NCBI GenBank assembly: GCA_037126765.1
Contig: JBBCBC010000031.1
Span: 11,169,638 to 11,233,637, forward strand
Origin: Stenogyne calaminthoides
Taxonomy: Eukaryota > Streptophyta > Magnoliopsida > Lamiales > Lamiaceae
DNA: 64,000 bases
Reading direction: 5' to 3'
A program made the translations under genes and the position numbers. A model generated the notes under the pieces. That model made no database searches, was not told the DNA's origin, and saw only the letters and a list, made by a program, of their open reading frames with translations. Positions within the stretch are counted from its first letter, which is position 1. The number at the start of each line of letters is the position of its first letter. Below, piece after piece: positions 31,302-43,647 of this stretch.

Positions 31302-32745
31302 TGTTGGGATTATACTGGAAAATATGTTTTTACTTTGTATAATCACACTGAGTTTCTGTCTTATTTACTGAAATAAATTATTTATCACTGATGCTTTAAA
31401 TATCATAGAATGTTACACATATTTACTGCATAACTGTTCAATAAGAAGTACATGTTACATTGTAGTTAATTTAGTGATACCAGATCACAAAAGATTAAAT
31501 TAACATTCTCTTGTAACTAAAAGTACACTTTCACGACCTAGATGGAAATGAACAAACCATCACGAAAGGTTGAGGTGTAAGACTCAGATTGACTTGTCTT
31601 GACCAAGAGATTGCACTAGTGCATCATGGTGCACTGAACAGGACCTACAGGAGGACAAATTTTTCAGCACTGAAAATAGAAGAATTAGACCTCAGTGGTT
31701 CATTATTTCTTAATCTCCGTCCCTTAAATAGGATCTCGTGTACAATCAATAGTCGTTGCTTTGACTTATGACGGGAAGAGGATCATTGAGATTCAATACC
31801 TTGTATCTTGGGCAATGATATTGATTACATGACGATTGCTAAGATTTAATATGGGGAAACGTGTGCAAGTGGAATTTATTTCCGGAATGGATAATAATGT
31901 TGAGTCGTTCATTAACCAAGGAAAAAGATATTAATTAATATAAAGTTATTTCAGTGGCTTGAATTAATTAATGGATTAGATAATCTTAAACACGGGAAAT
32001 AATAATCGGGAGCCATATTAACAGTAATATGGGTTAAGATGGATAGTGCAATATTAATTATGTAGTGGGATTAATTAATATTTATGGACTTGAATAATAT
32101 TGTGGCTCAATATTGAAAATTCAAAGTCCATTGGAAGATCCAATCTTAATTCTCCTAAAGGCCCCCTAAGTAGCCCAAACATAAAGTTCAATAACTGAAA
32201 AAGTGTGCTTAAAATAAAATAAATTATTGTTGCCTAATTTTTCCCTAAAATTTCGAAAATTATGGATAAAAGAGGGAGAAAGATTTTCTTTGAATTTTGT
32301 TATGGAATGAAGATAAGTATTCTGGGAATACAAGATTATCTCATTAAATTCAAGAAATCTCCCACTTGGCTATTCATAAAGGAATTTTCGAAAATTCCAT
32401 AACTTAAGGAGGATGAAATTTTATTTGGGAGATATATTGAGAAATAGAATATATTGGATATATCCAAAATTGATTCTTGGAGAAGAAGCAAAGAAATTTT
32501 CTAATCTCCCTAAACCCTAGTATTTTCGCCCCCCTTAGTATTATAAATAGGGGATGAATTTTTCATCCCCAAGGCAATTCAAGTGTTGGAAAAATTAGAA
32601 ATCCACAAAGGTGGTGCAACATAATATTTATTTTTTCCTTTTGTTAATTGTTCGCGAGTGTCCTTCCACCGGATTGACGAGCAAGGACTTGAGAATACTT
32701 GAGAAGGTTTTTTGGTGTGTTCGTGAAGAGCCATATAGTATACCT
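31302..32745 (+). mobile_element. Copia-type LTR fragment (same family as 62086-63796)
   Basis: Starts TGTTGGGATTATACTGGAAA and follows, in inverse orientation, the LTR at 62086-63796 block by block (TTTACTTTGTATAA.., GACTTGTCTTGACCAAGAG, TCCGTCCCTTAAATAGGATC, ATAAATAGGGGATGAATTTT). Similarity fades after about 32640, and no CCCAACA end follows, so the 3' part is lost or replaced. No internal region is attached. Confidence 0.7.
32541..32550 (+). promoter_or_regulatory. TATA box of the LTR
   Basis: TTATAAATAG stands in a conserved block about 40 bp before AATTCAAGTGTTGG. The partner LTR has CTATAAATAGGGG at the same place, fitting the U3/R promoter. Confidence 0.55.
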
Positions 32746-32769
32746 TAAATAAAATATATTTGTAATTTT

Positions 32770-34599
32770 AGTAAGCATTACTTGCAAAAAAAATTATCTT
32801 GCGAATATGAAAAAATAAAAAATAAAAATCCTACAAAATATAATAAGAAGAAAGAAACGCAAGAAATTGTAGGATACAAATTTAAAAATGGTAAAATAAT
32901 AAGCAGATAAAAGAAGAAAATGAAAATAATAATTATATAATTGAAATTTATAGAAATTTTGAAATAGAATTTTGTGTGAGAGTATTTTATAGTCAGACAA
33001 ACTTTCACTTGATATTGAAATTATACTTTTTAAATTAGGTTGGAGCGCGTCATACTTCTCAGGTTAATTCATAATCTTAATAATATATATGGGTAAACCT
33101 ATCATCGCTTTGTTTCATATATTGCAAGGAGTATTGTGGTAAATAATTTGAGTTTTGAATTGATTATGAATGAGTTTCTTCTTTTTTTGTTCATAATGCT
33201 TCTTCTAATTTGATAAATTTGTTAATTTTAATTTTGTTTTGTATATATTGCAAGGAGTATTGAGGTGAGTAATTTGAGTTCTTGATTTGTTATGAATGTT
33301 TATTGTAATTGTGTAATTAAATTGATGATTTTGTTTTGTATATTGTAGGGGAATATTAAGGTAAGTTATTTGAGTTTTGAATTGATTATGAATGTTTATT
33401 GCAATTATGTAATTAAATTAAATCTTTAATTTAAGGTGATAGTTTTTTTTTTGTATATTTTTATATCAAATTATATATATAATATATATATAACTTGGCC
33501 TCATGATTTTTTTTTTTTAATTTTCAACTCGATATCCTGGATCCCTCTATCAATTCATGGAAATTATGCATTTCTTAAATCACAATCTTACAAACTGTCA
33601 TTCCTGAATATGTTTTTTTTTGTGTGCAGATTGTTGAAGAACTGAAGATGTATCACCAACAGTTGATCATAGGATGTTGGGCATATGATGGATATTTTCC
33701 TTTAAAGATGATGGTTAAAGATTTTTTGTTTCAATTTTTTATATATATAGAGCATATTTTAGGTCTCTTAAACTTTTTGTAAATTGTAATATGAAATTAT
33801 TATTTTGTATTTATTCCGAATTGTAGTGATTTTTCTTATGAACAAGATAGATGCAAATTATGTACTGAATCCAAATCATTATTTGAATTATATTTTGTTA
33901 AATTTCTTATCAAACTACTTGTTGGTGTCTTATAATTTTTTTCATATCTAATTAATGATATATTTAATTATTATCAAAATTATTTATGAATGTTTATGAC
34001 AATTTTGTATATAATCAGCAATATCAATTGAGACAAAATGGGGATGGATTTCTGTTGCACCTTTAGAAGCTTTATCAACTATTGCCCCTCATTCAATAAT
34101 TAATTAGTCACTTATATTTTATTCCAAAAAATTAGTATAAATCTATTAATTATATTTATTAAAAAGAATATCTAATTTAAGTCAAGTATATATTTTTAAA
34201 AAATCTCGGGCTAAAGAGATTTGCTATATATATATATTTTTTCCAAACAATTACTATAAATTTATTAATTATATTTGTTCAAAAGAATATATAATTTCAA
34301 CCAAATGTCTAATTGTTTGAAATTTTTTAAACAGTTATAGCTAATCACATCTATACAAGATTTGTTATATTTAATGTATAAATATTTTTACTATAAATTG
34401 TTTGAAGGATTTTTAAATAGTTAAGACTAATCATATCTACACAAGATTTAGATTTACTATATTTAAAGTATTTAATTAAAAAAAAATTAATTCCAAAAAA
34501 AAAATTAATTCCATAAAATTCGCAGGTTACATACTAGTTTATTGCATAATATAGTAAATAAAGCATTGATCGGGTAAAATACTAGTACATATAATAGAT
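32770..34599. other. AT-rich filler with short tandem units and a Helitron-like end
   Basis: No gene. Three imperfect units headed TATATTGCAAGGAGTATT (or TATTGTAGGGGAATATT) start near 33118, 33244 and 33339 and share TTTGAGTTTTGAATTGATTA plus TGAATG. A block around 34505-34536 (TTCGCAGGTTACATACTAGT) resembles a Helitron 3' terminus (..GGGTTACAT.CTAGT). The whole block lies inside the duplicated spacer and so was inserted after duplication. Confidence 0.4.
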
Positions 34600-34790
34600 A
34601 GAGATATATACCTACTATGTATGTACATATATATTTTGGGGAGGAGATTCTTGCTGTGCAGGACCCTTGATCACACCCATTGCAGTGTGTGACATTGGAT
34701 GGTGGCCGTGTGCATTATTTTAGTAACCGTATATTTACAACTCCATCACTAAACTTATGCTTATTTGTTTTCAAACAAAGGCTCAGCTTT
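34600..34790 (+). other. Array spacer, copy of 13930-14080
   Basis: GTACATATATATTTTG, GGATGGTGGCCGTGTGCAT and CAACTCCATCACTAAACTT match the copy 2 spacer. The sequence then jumps straight to the presumed 5' leader (GGCTCAGCTTTTCTG), so the GGCCCA promoter block seen in other copies is deleted here. Confidence 0.6.
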
Positions 34791-35601
34791 TCTGTTTAAC
34801 CCAATTTCGAATACGAACCTTCTTAACAAATTTCAAGGTTTTTGATCTGAAATTCATAATCCATCTTCGGAATTTATATGTATTAGTCTGATAATTTCTG
34901 ATTTTCCTTTCGATTTACTCACCTTTTTTTGTGAGGAGATGGACATGGATTGGATTCAGGGTGAAGTTACCGGCGGTGATTGGAGGGCTCAACTACAACC
35001 AGAGGCCAGGCAGAGGATTGTGAATGAGATGTAAACTTATATTCTCAACTTGTTTCTACTTATTCTTCTGCGATTGGAAGTTAAGATAATGGCGATGTTT
35101 GGTTTTCACTTATAGAATCTTTTAGTTAATAAAGCGATCATGAGTTGGGCGAGAACACTAAAGAGGAGTATTGAAAGAATTACAGAAACTCTAAATGGCA
35201 CCCAATGTGTGTCTTTCACATTTTTTTAGTTGGAAAAAAGTAATACAAATATGGTAACATGATGGAGAATGTGCTTGCACATGCAATGCCTAAACGTTGT
35301 GAAATGAAAATACTCAAAATAGTGATGTGATTTCTTTGTGTTATAAGATTAGTGCCTTTATAGAGCTGGTTTTTGTAAGAGAAACATCTGATTGCATCTA
35401 TTATGTTTAGTATTTATGTTGATTTTTCATATGCACTTTTTAATCGGGCGATCTTATTAAAAGATTCATGGATACTTGGAGAGTTAGGATTTTATATATG
35501 CTCCAAAGAAAATACCATCAGAACATGCGTAAAATGTAGTGTATTTGAAGCCCTTTAAATTTAAACTGAATGGGAAACTTAAAGAAGGAAAGTGATGCTA
35601 A

Positions 35602-35720
35602 GGGGATGTTTGCAAACTCTACTCACAGCTTAGAAACACTTCTCAGAAGCTAAAGTTGTGAGAGGGCAGCTTAAAACATAAGTGCTTCTGCCTCCTCCAC
35701 TAGAGTTTGCTAACACACCC
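35602..35720. mobile_element. Tourist-like MITE in copy 4 intron 1
   Basis: 119 bp; termini GGGGATGTTTGCAAACTCT and, reversed, GGGTGTGTTAGCAAACTCT; TAA duplicated at 35599-35601 and 35721-35723. Copies 2 and 3 have the uninterrupted GATG(C/T)(T/G)AAGCATGGCCATGG here. Confidence 0.75.
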
Positions 35721-37698
35721 TAAGCATGGCCATGGGATTATCCCGTGATGAAGCGTACCTTGATAATTACCTTGTACAAGCAGTTGATACATTTTACTTG
35801 TAAATGTCCCCAAGTTGAATGCTTCTCTCTCTCTCTATGTATATATATATATGCATACATATAATTTATTTATTTACATGTATATATGAATTAAAGGATA
35901 CAGTGATGTGTTGCCTTTGTTTTGATGTTAATTATTTACTTTGTTATTGACTTGTAATGGTTACATGTTTTCCAAACTTTTCCCTAGATTTAAGCATTAC
36001 ATTTTCATTGTATCCAAGATCAGTTAGATTTCTTCTACACGGATCTTGTGTTTTGTTGCTCATGTTGTTAATATTGGACTAAGACTATAATGCTTGATGA
36101 ATAGAATGGAGACGTTGAGGAGGCATCTTCCTTTCTGTGGACAAGAAGGGCTGCTGGAACTCAAAAAATTAGCTGTAAGGTTTGAGGGAGAAATTTATAC
36201 TGCAGCAACATGCCAGGTATATACAACATGATTTTCCCTTGAATTTGCTGTTTGCAGGCCTAAGTTTATTATTGAACTACTTGGGTCTGAAACCGAAGAT
36301 CATTGCAACTTTTGACATTTTTTCCTCTGTTCTGCAGTCAGACTACTTAAGCAAGATGATGACTATGGAGACTAAATCCCAGAATCCTATGTCAAATTGT
36401 CTTCAGTCTAATGGTAATAATAGAAACCCCCAAGATCCAGGTAAAGAAACCTATGTTGTGAAAAAAAAAAAAAATCTATTATTATTACGGTTGTCATTAT
36501 TTGCCCCAATCTAACTTATCATGTGAAGCATTGGGTTACATCAGTTAGTGCTTTGTGTTGCTCTACTTATCAAGCATTATAGACTCATCAACGTCCTACA
36601 GAAACTCCAGGGGTTGAGGACTTGTCTCTTTATAAATTCTAGTGACTAAACCTTAAATTGCTTGAACTGCATTATAACTGGTCAATTGGACCTTTCGCAT
36701 CCTTTACTCTAATTGTTACTCCTTGAATTACTTTGCTCTTTCAGTCATTCCAAATATTAGTACCTAAGGGAGTTGAACAAGTATTTAAAAAAAAAAAAAA
36801 CCTATATAAGAGTTCATAATTGTGTCAAATTGTCTTTGATAGGTAGATTCCTTGCGTGTCGTTCCAGCTATTTTAAACCTTTTTTACTGTCTCGCTTTGG
36901 AGTCTGAAGCCTTTCTGGATTGTGCATTTTTATTTCTGATGCATTGGTCTGTATGTTAGAAATACTGAATAAATAGCCATGCAACACCTCTGAAACATTT
37001 CCACCTCTTAATGGACAAAAGTGTATGACAAAGATGTTTTTTTACTGCTAAATGCTAATGTGTTTAGCAGCGTGTAGAGGTCTTACAAATTCAAAACTTA
37101 CACGAGTAATAGTTACTGAACAGCACACAAGCAGACTAATGTAATTCAGTAATTGACAATTGTGAGTTCTATGCTTTGAACCACATCTCTTTATCAATAA
37201 TGTCTATTGGGTGCACTGTACATATCCCTGTTTAGTACTACCATTTTTCTTTCTAGTCTATAAATTCTTTTGTGATATTCATAATTCCACTTAGCTCAGA
37301 TTCCTAACTTAAAACAAACTTAAACACCAATTGATTTACATTGTTAGTCCAAATACAGTGCAATGCATTAAGATATCCTGGAGTCTCTTTGTTTTTTCCT
37401 CTGAATTGCATAGAGATCATCAATTTAATATTTATTTTCCTCTGAATTGCATAGAGATCATCACTTTTTACTACTTTGTTCCTGCTCTATAGGATTCTAC
37501 ACATTCTGCTACATTGTTTCTTTTTAATTCAATTTCCCAGTACACTGTCACTTGATCATACCTCTGCCATATAATGACATGATGCAGTTCTTTCTGGATT
37601 TGGACAAATTTTTGGATCAAACTTCTTAATAGAGTTGTTTAGGTTTAGTTTATTTCCTGTAGATTGTTTTTTTTTCTTTCCTGCAGTTGCGTACGTAT

Positions 37699-37956
37699 TC
37701 CAATATATAAATATAAATTTATTATTTTTTATGTTATATACAAGTAAAAGTACAACTGTTTTCTTAGAAAAAATCTTTTAGCACTCGATGTTAACTTTGA
37801 ATAAATCAATATATAAATATAAATTTATTATTTTTTATGTTATATACATGCCTAAAATATTTTTATTTTAAAAGTACAACATTTTTCTTAGCTTTGGGTC
37901 CACCCCAAAAAAATCTTTTAGCACTCGTATAAAATGTTAACTTTGAATAATATTAA
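37699..37956. repeat. Local tandem duplication in copy 4 intron
   Basis: CAATATATAAATATAAATTT begins at about 37699 and again at about 37803, each followed by TTATTTTTTATGTTATATAC and CTTTTAGCACTCG..GTTAACTTTGAATAA. It corresponds to one stretch near 11345-11460 in copy 2 and lies exactly where exon 4 has been lost. Confidence 0.6.
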
Positions 37957-38020
37957 CAATTTTTGTTTATTTATTGTTTTCTTTGTTATTATTTGATGTG
38001 AAATGAAACATAACATGGAT

Positions 38021-38021
<1 letters not shown>

Positions 38022-38055
<34 letters not shown>
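38022..38055. repeat. (AT)n microsatellite
   Basis: About 17 AT units in the copy 4 intron. A shorter AT run is present near 22102 in copy 3. Confidence 0.8.
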
Positions 38056-38056
<1 letters not shown>

Positions 38057-39660
38057 TATATTTACATCAAAAAATATAATTAATAGATGAATCTCATCTC
38101 TAAATCAAATTTAATTTTTAAGTAACATTTTATATATTTTAATTTTACAAAGTGTTTTTTCAATTGCATATTGCCATTTTTCAATTAGTTAAATTTATAT
38201 GGTTGTGTTTGAAATCTAATGTTTATAAGTGTACTTTTTATATATATATAATTTAGTCAGAACCTGTCATTACCGAACATATATATTTTAATTATTTTTC
38301 AATTGCATATTGCCATTTCACCTTGTTGTATGGTTGTGTTTGCTTGTATTAATTTAGTCAGAACCTGTCTGAACTTCTGATAAGTATCACTCCTTGAGAA
38401 GCTGATAACAGTCAGCATTGATGCTGATCAATGTGTAAACTTGGACTAAAATATATTTAAAACGCTTGAACTAGTCTTTTGCTGTTTCTGCAATTAGTGT
38501 GTGTATACAGTAATCAATTCTTTTGCCTTGTAACTGCACCTGCTTTCTCAAGTTTTCATTGCTAAATACAAGCTTGTTAGTGAAATATCTAAATAGAAAC
38601 TAGGATAATTATTTAGGAATTATGAATCAAGAATAAATAAGTAGCACTTAAGGTTTAGGCTTGAAGCTGGGCATCTCATCTATGCTATAAGTCTGATGTT
38701 GAACCCAAAGCTAGTTTTGGTAGAGAAAATTGATTATTATTCCTTTTGTTATATAATATTTAAGATTAATTGATGTAGCTGGCTAACACATATGATTTTA
38801 GCATCTTTAGATTCCTCATCACAGACGGGGAATGCAAGTTGTAGGGACTGGCAAGAGGAGATTTATCAGAAGGTATTGTATTAATGCATCTTTCCTTTTC
38901 CCATCTTAAAGAATTTGTTTGGTAGTTATAATTGCAGGCTAGTTAAATTTTTTAGTGATTGCCTTGTTCAAACCTTTATACCTCACCTGACATTAATTTT
39001 GTTCATTTTGTGTGTTTTAAATGTAGCCTCAATTTTAATTATGCTTGTATTTTGTTGCAGATCAAATCCATGAATGAGATGTATTCCCCAATTGAGTGAT
39101 ATGTATCAGCGAATGGCTGCCAAGTTGCAGCTAGTAAGTTACTTATTCAGCTGATGACCCCTCCAGTTTAATACTAATTAAATTTTCAAGAATCTTAAAA
39201 AGCAATTAACTGAGAAATGAATGCCTATATAGCTATATATATGGTTTCCAAGAAAAAAAAAAGAACTCATTTTGAAGTTTCCCCACTCTTCCACTGTCTT
39301 GCATATCTTCTTGTAATCATTTTGTGATTTACTGATAATGTCTTACTGATTTGCAGTATGATGCTCATGCTCATGCTCTTCCTCAACCGCTTACGAATGA
39401 TCAACTTGAAAAACTTAGATTTCTCAAGCTTCTGATTGAGCGCCTTATACTATTTCTGCGAACAAACAAGAACGATGTTCAGCCCAACCATAAGGAGAAG
39501 GTTGTTGGAATTGAGAAGCAGATTGTAAATATTCTCAACTCAAACAGACTTCGCAAGCCATTGCAGCAGAACAATTTGACCAATATGCAGCATAATTCCA
39601 GTGTTTCAAATCTTCAGAATATGATGGATATGCTGCAGCTCGTTTGAAATATTGATACTG

Positions 39661-41169
39661 GTGAACAATTAACATGTGGTGAAGAATTTAGACATTTGAC
39701 AAGCTTATGGTAGCATATTTGTATGAATTGATTTTTTGAGAGCATACCCATCGATTACATACACTTTGAGTGGAGAGTTATACACTTCCTTGAGAGGAAT
39801 TGTGAATTGAGCATTGAATCTTGCATTAATTTGATCATACCTTGTGAACTTGCTTGTTGATCTTTGTACCTAATGGTTTAGTTGGATTGAATTCTTTTAG
39901 CTACCATTCATCTTACTTTTGAGTCATTCACCCTCATGAATTATTTTTCTCGTTGTTTGGAACATGTGAACACTTTAAGATTTGGGGGGTTTGATCGGTT
40001 GTGTTTTGTTATTTTTGTAGAAAATTTAAGTATTTTTTAATACAAATCACGTGCCTAATTTTTTTTGGAGCTAAACGAAGGAAGATCGAGAAGAGAGATT
40101 AAAAAGAAGTAAATTAGAGCCCATTAAACTTATGCATATTTGTTATTAGATAAGTAAAATTTTTAAAATAACTACATCATGAGGGGCATATTTGTAGAAA
40201 AATAATTTTTAAAATAATTTACAACTCCTTTTTATTTGTTAAAGTAAATTTTATTATTAGATAAGTACTGATATTTACAACTCCATCACTAAACTTCTGC
40301 TTATTTGTTTTCAAAGGAAATTCTTAATGAAATAATATAATAATAGCAGTATAAATTTTTTAAAATAGTAGATGTAGTAGTAATCTCTTATCTATTAAAG
40401 GGAAATCACCTTCAATTTATACGGTGGTTTTATTTTAAATCTTTGAATTTCTGTGATAAGTTATTTATAGTATTATTATTAATATTTATTTTTATTTTTT
40501 AAATTTCAGTAATTCCTTATTTAATTTTGATCTCTACCTTTCATTTATTTCTTATGTTAATTATGAATCACCCCCATTCATGTGGTTGTTATATTTTAAC
40601 TCCTTTTTAGATTTTTATGAAAAATTATTTATGGTATTATTAATAATATAAGTTTTAATATTTAATTTATGTCATTCAATATTTTGTAGAATAGAATTTT
40701 TTTTTCCGACCAATTGTAGAATAGAGTTAATATATATATTCTAGTTCTTACTTTTACCAAAAAAAATTGTCGCGTCTGTCTAAGGACTTTCTTCATCTGT
40801 ATCCTTTTTTCATCTCATCTTTTTCTGAAGACATGCATTGGAAGATTCATAGAAGTTTCTAAGGCAATTCATTTATAAAATACTACTTTATAATTTATTA
40901 ATTTATACTCGCCCTTATTCTTTTTAAATATCACTAGCATGTAACCCAACATACTACGTGAGATTGAAAATAGTTTTTATATTATTAAATTTAAATTAAA
41001 TACTTCAAATGTTTAATTAATTTGATTAATTCAATTATAGACATAATTTTTATTTAATAAATATTGTATGTGCATATTTTCATTCACTTATTATTCTAGA
41101 TTACTCTCTCTCATTCTTTCTAGTCTAGAATAAATATTGTTCTGATATTTTTTCCTTTCATTATATCAT
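39661..41169. other. Spacer and unassigned repeat material
   Basis: 39661-40265 replaces the end of the copy 4 last exon and matches nothing else in the window; it has retroelement-like flavour (ATACTTTGAGTGGAGAGTT.., TTGAGTCATTCACCCTC) but I cannot assign it. 40266-40380 is the array spacer (CAACTCCATCACTAAACTT). At about 40386 TCTCTTATCTATTAAAGGG resembles a Helitron 5' end, and near 40926 ATCACTAGCATGTAACCC resembles a reversed Helitron 3' end. Confidence 0.4.
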
Positions 41170-41814
41170 ACTAGTTTAGTGTCCGCGTGTTACACGGTTT
41201 TCTAATTAAAAATTGCAATATTTTCAATAAATAATATATTTAATAATTAAAAATATAAATATGTGCATAAATGCAGTAAATATGAATTAATAAAATTTTA
41301 GGGTGTATATTAGTAAATTTTCTTAAATCTTTGAATAAGATTATTGTGTCAAATATTATTTATCCATGTTAATATGAAGTTGAAACCTACAAATCAAAAC
41401 AAAATAAAACGACTAAGAAAAGACTAATAAACATGTAATAATTAAAAAAAAGTGAATGAATTATAATATAAAATATTTTTTCCACATAAATTATGTTAAG
41501 ATATACATAAGAGCAATTATAAAATAAAAATATTTATTAAGAAATTAATAATTGAATATATTTCACACTAAGATAAAATACATTTAGAATGAATATTTTA
41601 TTTAAGTCAAACAAAAATTACCAAAAAATAGATAAATGAACAATAGTATATAATTAAATAAAACATAAAATAACAAATATAAATTACACATTTTATAAAA
41701 ATAACACACAAAAATGACATGTGTACTCAAATTTCTCATTGAATGACACATAGGTTAAATTAACATGGAGTTGACACATCATGAAAAAAAAACTCCCTAT
41801 TAGTATATAGAGAG
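41170..41814 (-). mobile_element. Helitron-like nonautonomous element
   Basis: The minus strand would begin TCTCTATATACTAATAGGGA (right end, about 41814), a common plant Helitron 5' start. It would end near 41170 with CCGTGTAACACGCGG, which can form a short hairpin, then ACACTAAACTAGT, the CTAGT class of 3' end. The interior is AT-rich and non-coding. No RepHel gene is present. Empty-site proof is lacking. Confidence 0.5.
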
Positions 41815-42423
41815 ATATATAGGGGATTGTTTAGGATATACAAAAATAGAAGTACACATATGATTTATTTTTAGTGACATGTAGGATTTATTATTAATGA
41901 CATGTCACTAAACTTCTCCTAGAATGACACATAAGTTAAATCAATGTAGAGTTGACACATCATCAAGAAAAACTCCCTATTAGTAATATAGGGGATATAC
42001 ATAATAATTAATTGTTATGGTCATTTAAATTTTGTTATATCAACATTAACCTTAATTTTTTATAGTTAAATATTTACTACAATAATTACTATTAGCTGGG
42101 AAATTATTCACACAAAATATTTGTAAAAAGATAATTTTTTTAATAACTCTGAAAATTAATCATGAGGGGTATATATGAGATAATGAGGGTGAAAATGTCA
42201 AAACGACATGTATTATGTAAATAATATATAAGACTTAAATGAGTATGATATCTAATTTTAATGGGAGGAAATAATTTGAATAAAAAATATGCATAAATAA
42301 TATTAAAATATAAAAAGTATACATGTAATTGAATTAATCAAATTAATTAAATATTTAATTTAAAATTAATAATGAAAATATTATTTGTTTAAGGATAAAT
42401 GGAGAAGCCTTCTTCGGTAAATC
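41815..42423. other. Second Helitron-like 5' terminus and AT-rich DNA
   Basis: 41905-41995 repeats the terminal block of the preceding element (AATGACACATAAGTTAAAT, AGTTGACACATCATC, CTCCCTATTAGTAATATAGG), so two 5' ends stand in tandem. The remaining AT-rich sequence to 42423 shows no gene. Confidence 0.4.
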
Positions 42424-42510
42424 TGGTATGGCCCAATAGAAATAACGAGGCCCGAGAATAAGCCCAACAATCCATATGGCCCAATAATTACCTCTGAACA
42501 CGCCCAGTAA
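42424..42510 (+). promoter_or_regulatory. Conserved GGCCCA/AGCCCA promoter block, copy 5
   Basis: TGGTATGGCCCAATAGAAAT, AATAAGCCCAACAATCCATA and TGGCCCAATAATTACCTC match the blocks of copies 2, 3 and 6. Repeats and a MITE now separate it from the copy 5 start by about 1.1 kb. Confidence 0.5.
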
Positions 42511-42566
42511 TAGTAGAATGTTTCACCTACAAGCCAATATCGCAAGGAGTGAAGCTTCTTATTTAA

Positions 42567-43067
42567 GTTGATAGTGTTTGTAAGGAAATAAAAAAAAAAA
42601 AATGATAGTGTTTATAAAAAAATTAAAAGTTTTAAAAAAAGATTAATAAGCTAGTAAAAACACCCTCTTTAAAGTTTATAACTTATAGCTTATGAGAGCT
42701 TCTTTAAGCCACTAAAAGAGAAATAAAACACTTTAAATTGTTTTTCATAAAATTTTAGGTGACTATAATCACTTATAAAAATTTTAAAAACATCCCCTTA
42801 TGGTTTTAAAGAAGTGGTTAAAATTAGTGATTATGAGAAAAATGATTAATAGTAGAAGTTGATAGTGTTTGTAAGAAAAAAAAAAAACAAATGATAGTGT
42901 TTGCAAAAAAAGTTAAAAGTTCTAAAAAAAAACACAAATAAGCTACTAAAAGAATCTTCTTTGAAGTTTATAACTTATAGCTCATGAGAGTTTATTTAAG
43001 CTATTAAAGAAAAATAAAACACTCCAAATTACTTTTGCACATAATTCTAAGTGACTATAATCATTAT
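42567..43067. repeat. Two-unit tandem repeat, 291 bp period
   Basis: GTTGATAGTGTTTGTAAG starts at 42567 and 42858. Both units contain ATGATAGTGTTT, AAGCTA(G/C)TAAAA, GTTTATAACTTATAGCT and AATAAAACACT. Non-coding and poly(A)-rich, inserted between promoter block and gene. Confidence 0.65.
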
Positions 43068-43420
43068 GGGTATGTTTGTTTCGAGACTCACCCGGATGGA
43101 CTTAGGACTTTGAAAATCACGCCGCATTATAATTTGAGATTTAAAATTAGACTTCAAAATTCTCTCCTATAAAGTACACATACACCTCTATTTATCACAA
43201 AATTTAATACAATCACATCACTACTTTTTTCATTCTCAACACAATATAATAATACTACATCAATTATTATTGAATATTGATTTGCCATAAAGTAAAATTC
43301 AACCCTATCAAAATCTCAAAACAAATACATATTTTTTAATATTCACCAAAACTTTCAATTACATATAATTTCGAAGTTATACCCCACCACGGGCACACCT
43401 AACTCCCGAAACAAACATAT
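43068..43420. mobile_element. MITE with TATGTTTGTTTCG termini
   Basis: Left end GGGTATGTTTGTTTCGAGAC and right end ACTCCCGAAACAAACATA are inverted repeats of about 18 bp around an AT-rich, non-coding 350 bp body. The target duplication was not fixed, so the superfamily is open (Tourist or hAT). Confidence 0.55.
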
Positions 43421-43647
43421 AAAGTTTTTGAAAACACACCCTTACTCACTTGCCAGAGAAGCCTCAGGTTTTCCTATTTATTATTTCCTTGTTCGAATAT
43501 GAACCTTCTTAACAAAGTTTCAACTTTCAAGGTTTTTGATCTGAACCTCCTAATCTATCTTCCGAATTTATGGCTTCATTCATGTGTTAGTCTGATAATT
43601 TCTCATTTTCCGTTTGATTTACTCACTTTTTTTTTTAGGAGTTGGAA

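Larger units (their letters stand above)
34939..39647 (+). pseudogene. MED15-like copy 4, exon 4 deleted, frameshifted
   Basis: Exons: 34939-35030 (MDMDWIQG.., DWRAQLQPEARQRIVNE), 36105-36216, 36338-36440, 38802-38872 (CRDWQEEIYQK), 39061-, and 39358-39647. Exon 3 lost six codons in two in-frame gaps relative to copy 2. The Gln-rich exon 4 is absent, replaced by AT-rich intron DNA (37700-37960). The loss is phase-neutral, because exon 3 ends and exon 5 starts in the phase that exon 4 bridged. Two bases are missing in exon 6 (..MYSPIE then TGA at 39097), limiting the product to about 138 aa. The last exon (YDAHAHALPQPLTNDQ..) ends at 39647 and its distal part is missing. The upstream promoter block is also missing, so this copy is probably silent. 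Confidence 0.7.

Noticed and set aside
31302..32745. LTR fragment as a complete solo LTR
   Set aside because: The 3' end CCCAACA is absent and homology fades after about 32640, so no solo-LTR structure or target duplication could be shown.
33436..33645. Hydrophobic 69-codon open frame
   Set aside because: Phe/Ile-rich translation of poly(T)-rich AT DNA; no supporting signal.
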